Source of the DNA: Cordylochernes scorpioides
Lineage: Eukaryota; Arthropoda; Arachnida; Pseudoscorpiones; Chernetidae
Assembly (NCBI GenBank): GCA_030710605.1
Contig: CP092880.1
Span: forward strand, 17,833,649 to 17,897,648
Length of the DNA stretch: 64,000 nt
Direction of reading: 5' to 3'
The notes beneath the pieces are model-generated. The model did no database searches. It worked only from the letters and a program-made list of their open reading frames with translations, and was not told where the DNA came from. Shown here piece after piece: positions 60,838 to 64,000 of the stretch. The number at the start of each line of letters is the position of its first letter. The stretch's first letter is position 1. Both the position numbers and the translations under genes were made by a program.

Positions 60838-61480
60838 ATGGACTGGACGACACACCTACGAGGAGATGAAGAGGATGGCGGAGGAAGTATGGAGAGACCA
60901 TGTGGCCCACCCTCAGTAGAGGAAGGCATTGAAGGAGGAGATATGGAGAGGCCATGTGGCCCACCCTCAGTAGATGAAGGCACTGAAGGAGGGATATATG
61001 GAGAGACCATGTGGCTTACCCTCAGTAGAGGAGGGCATTGAAGGAGGGAGATATGGAGAAACCATGTGGCCCACCCTCAGTAGAGGAAGACATTGAAGGA
61101 GGGAGATATGGAGAGACCATGTGGTCTACCCTCAGTAGAGGAAATTATTGAAGGAGGGAGATATGGAGAGACCATGTGGTCTACCCTCAGTAGAGGAAAT
61201 TATTGAAGGAGGGAGATATGGAGAGACCATGTGGCCCACCCTCAGTAGAGGAAGGCATTGAAGGAGGAGATATGGAGAGACCATGTGGCCCACCCTCAGT
61301 AGAGGAAGGCATTGAAGGAGGAGATATGGAGAGACCATGTGGCCTACCCTCAGTAGAGGAAGACACTGAAGGAGGAGATATGGAGAGACCATGTGGCCCA
61401 CCCTCAGTAGAGGAAGACATTGAAGGAGGGAGATATGGAGAGACCATGTGGTCTACCCTCAGTAGAGGAAGGCATTGAAG
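60838..61480 (+). repeat. 54/55-bp minisatellite derived from a LINE ORF2 end, about 11 copies
   Basis: Unit CCATGTGGCCCACCCTCAGT plus AGAGGAAGGCATTGAAGGAGGAGATATGG... repeated about 11 times. Just upstream, 60840-60925 reads TYEEMKRMAEEVWRDHVAHP in one frame, the typical end of a LINE ORF2, and the repeat unit starts inside that coding end. The 54-bp units are in frame (PCGPPSVEEGIEGG repeated); a 55-bp variant breaks frame. ORFs over the array are not independent genes. Confidence 0.85.
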
Positions 61481-61792
61481 GAAGTCTTATTGTGGTATAC
61501 CAATGAATACTTTGTAAAATGAACTCAGTATTCTGATATCTCTTATCCTCCACCTTGATGTCTAGCATGTTAGACAATGTTAAAACATCCTTGTAATCTG
61601 GAATGTAAATAATTACACCCATTATATTATTGTGTGTGATTGGTTTGCTTAATTGTATAAGATACTACACTTATGAGAATGGATAGAATATCTCCTATTT
61701 AGACGACAATTACACGGATGTTTTGCACAATATTTTGAACTGATTCTATCCCGACACTTCAGTATACAGATGTTTTATTCACATTTGTGTGA

Positions 61793-62020
61793 GGGGTCGG
61801 TGGAAAGATGGTCTAAACCGTTGGTTTTCGATCGCTACGAACGGTTTCGATTCCCGCATTGGGCACTTTTTTATGATAAAAAAAATGCTCCAAAGGCCCC
61901 CGATTCTTGTAAAAGTCAAACCCCGCCAGCGAGTGCAAAAGTCAAACCCGACTTACAGTAAAAGCAGTCGCCTACTTATACCCACCATGATGTATGTGTA
62001 CTAAGGATAACAAAAAAAAA
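61793..62020 (+). mobile_element. SINE-A copy with internal deletion
   Basis: GGGGTCGGTGGAAAGATGG head, GGTTTCGATTCCCGC B box, shortened body, tail CTAAGGATAACAAAAAAAA. Confidence 0.85.
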
Positions 62021-63374
62021 ACATTAGTGTGAGGTATGATTGATGAGTACATCCATTAAAATTTATTTAAGTACATTCACTCAAGTATGCACAAATTATG
62101 GAAACAAGCAGTGAGGATATGGAGAATCATACCGACTTTTCGCAAAAATATTTACTTTTCAAAGAGCTTGATATTTTTGTGGTTAATATATTGGGAACTC
62201 GCTGAGATTTGTCATTATTTTAGTATCCTCAGGGATTTATATATCGAACTTTTAATGTCGCTGGAGGCCCGTGTTGATTCTGTATATAAATAACTGTAAA
62301 CACCCAAAGCATTTTATTTGATTTTAACTCAATATATTGGCGATTTAATGTAAACTATTTTCACATGTAGAAAGGCTTTTTGCCCGATATCTTGAGAGAT
62401 TTGTAAAAAAAAACCTTTCCAAAGAAACTTTCCACTAGAGGCCTAATGTTTTTATTTTAATATTTATCTATCTGTTCCCCGATACTATACATATTACTAC
62501 AACCGATTTACTATTACAAAACCTTGGTTAGAATATTAGTGTTCCATCAATTATTGACCCAGGTAGAACCTTGGCAATGCCGAGTACCAACATATTGTTA
62601 ATCTGTTGATTATTGTTTTGAAAATAGAGCAATCCATAAATACATCTTTAAATAAAAAGGTTTATATTGGATCAAAATATCATTTATTTTAGTAATAATT
62701 CATTTGGCTGAACGCCAACCTTTATCAAGGTATTATACGATTTTAATCATTAATCATTAAATTTTAATATTTTAATCACATTAATAATGTTGATTATCTA
62801 CAGTACTTTTTATTTAATTGAACAATATGTATATAAAATTATTACTACTCTCCTGCTGGATAAAACATTTGTTTATAAATATTTCAAATTTTTCAAGGCG
62901 ATTGATAAAATGAGGGAAGAAGTGCTCAACTCCACAGACAACGGCTGATTGCTCCCTCTTCCCTCTAAATTGCTTTTCCTCCTCACTCATGTACATATAT
63001 AACCTTTTAGGAGAATCCCCTTGTAAGACACTAGTGTCTTAATAAAGGTTTTTGTTGTTATTGTTACTTTTTATTTAATAATCAATCGCTACACACGTCT
63101 ATTGTTCAAAGGTGTATTGTGAAACTTATGAAAGTTGTCATTTACGATACTGTTAGAAACAGAATAACAACTTTAGTGAGATGACGACAGTTTGGATTTA
63201 TAGATGTCTAAACTACAGTAACCTACCCACTGTAATGTCAACTTTGGAAAAACAACATAAGAATAAATTTGATTAAATATACCTCACGAATTGAAATTCT
63301 ATTGTCATTATACATAAAACAGTTATTTATGATTGAAATTCTTTTTGGAGAGAGGATATTAATCTATAAAAAAC

Positions 63375-63830
63375 GACGTTTGACAAATTTTACCGCAAAT
63401 GTTTCTTTTGAACGAAAAACCGTAATTTATTCTAAGGAGAAATAACGATTATTTCTATCCTTAGGAATGAAGTATAAAAGGGTGAATTTTGAAGAGTAAT
63501 GATGAACGGAAACATAAAAGTGTCCAGTGATGGGACTCGAACCCACAGTGTTCCGCTTACCGGGCTGATGTCATGTCCACTAGGCTACCCTGGACATATT
63601 TTTCCGCGTTTGTAAATATTATATAAAATAAATTTATAATATACAATATAATGCGGCTTATGATTGTAAAACGACATTTGACAAGTTTTACCGCAAATGT
63701 TTCTTTTGAACGAAAAATCGTAATTTATTTTAAGGAGAAATAACGATTATTTCTAACCTTAGGGATGAAGTATGAAAGGATGAATTGTGAAGAGTAATTA
63801 TGAACGGAAATTAATCTATATAAATAATGT
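63375..63830 (-). mobile_element. SINE-C with tRNA-like head, followed by a second body copy
   Basis: The tRNA-like unit 63521-63596 (minus) is followed by a body (63375-63520) with TTCTCCTTAGAATAAATTAC and TCTTTTGAACGAAAAA-type blocks. A second body copy in the same orientation lies at 63655-63810. Palindromes at 26139-26292, 33590-33892 and 60072-60372 are inverted pairs of this body. Confidence 0.7.
63521..63596 (-). other. tRNA-like sequence (head of SINE-C)
   Basis: 76 nt with a perfect 7-bp acceptor stem TGTCCAG/CTGGACA, an A-box-like TAGCCTAGTGGACATG and a T arm GTGGG-TTCGAGT-CCCAT. Two extra bases between T arm and acceptor and a poor anticodon stem argue against a working tRNA. Confidence 0.6.
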
Positions 63831-64000
63831 CTACCTCTTCAGTTAAACTAGACGCTAAACCTATAAAACTAAAACTATGCACTACTACTCTGATCAAAAT
63901 ATTTCGGCACCCTTGAATCCGTTTTTCACACAGAACTTGATGCAAATTCGTTGATCCCCCATTTCAGTGACTAACGAAATCGAAGCACGGGCAAAATGGC

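Noticed and set aside
61132-61447. Minus-strand ORFs rich in Pro and Ser (HGLSISPPSMPSSTEGG)
   Set aside because: Antisense reading of the 54-bp minisatellite; no start context or flanking exon.
63521-63596. Functional nuclear tRNA gene
   Set aside because: Acceptor and T arms are good, but there are extra bases between them, the anticodon stem is poor, and it continues directly into a repeated SINE body.

Overview
The window looks like AT-rich, intron-rich animal nuclear DNA dominated by transposable elements. There are no operons or ribosome binding sites. Coding sequence comes as short exons with GT..AG borders separated by introns of up to about 14 kb. The mobile elements (Penelope-like elements with GIY-YIG endonuclease, Tc1, pogo-like and hAT-like MITEs, Helitrons, tRNA-derived SINEs, non-LTR retrotransposon fragments) fit an invertebrate. 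The style of the Tc1 transposase and LINE fragments suggests an arthropod, possibly a chelicerate, but this is a weak inference. A 100-N scaffold gap lies at 19097-19196.

Two host genes are recognisable, both on the minus strand. (1) CutC, a copper-homeostasis family protein: seven exons from 10914 down to the stop codon at 361, all splice phases compatible, with the first coding exon not found. (2) NAGLU, lysosomal alpha-N-acetylglucosaminidase: six exons from 57620 down to 20055, covering the N-terminal domain and the start of the catalytic domain. The exons that should carry the catalytic glutamates are not seen between exon 20055-20123 and CutC; the scaffold gap lies just there. A GC-rich, coding-like but frameshifted block at 17340-18300 (minus) sits between the two genes and was not identified.

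The rest is layered repeats. Main elements: a nearly intact Tc1 element (39608-41026) with a 343-residue transposase; a Penelope-like RT plus GIY-YIG element (about 16215-14780, minus) and a second GIY-YIG fragment inside a 0.45-kb-arm inverted repeat (26340-27635); a LINE ORF1/gag insertion with an 8-bp target duplication (30576-32230); many copies of a TA-flanked MITE with CAGTAGAACCTCC ends; a MITE carrying about ten 91-bp internal repeats (1977-2881); three Helitrons; two hAT-like MITEs; several SINE families; and three coding-looking minisatellites (4160-5365, 54579-54890, 60890-61480).

The most interesting signal is a set of hammerhead-ribozyme folds embedded in at least five repeat families. 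The best examples are 38444-38481, 30029-30071, 44401-44441, 41303-41342, 6778-6817 and 47517-47571. All are type I-like with very short, self-complementary stem III. Most sit in the arms of palindromic (inverted-pair) elements, or 3' of Penelope endonuclease domains. The Penelope-linked motifs and the 47.5-kb motif share U instead of A at core position 6, while the other families keep the canonical core.
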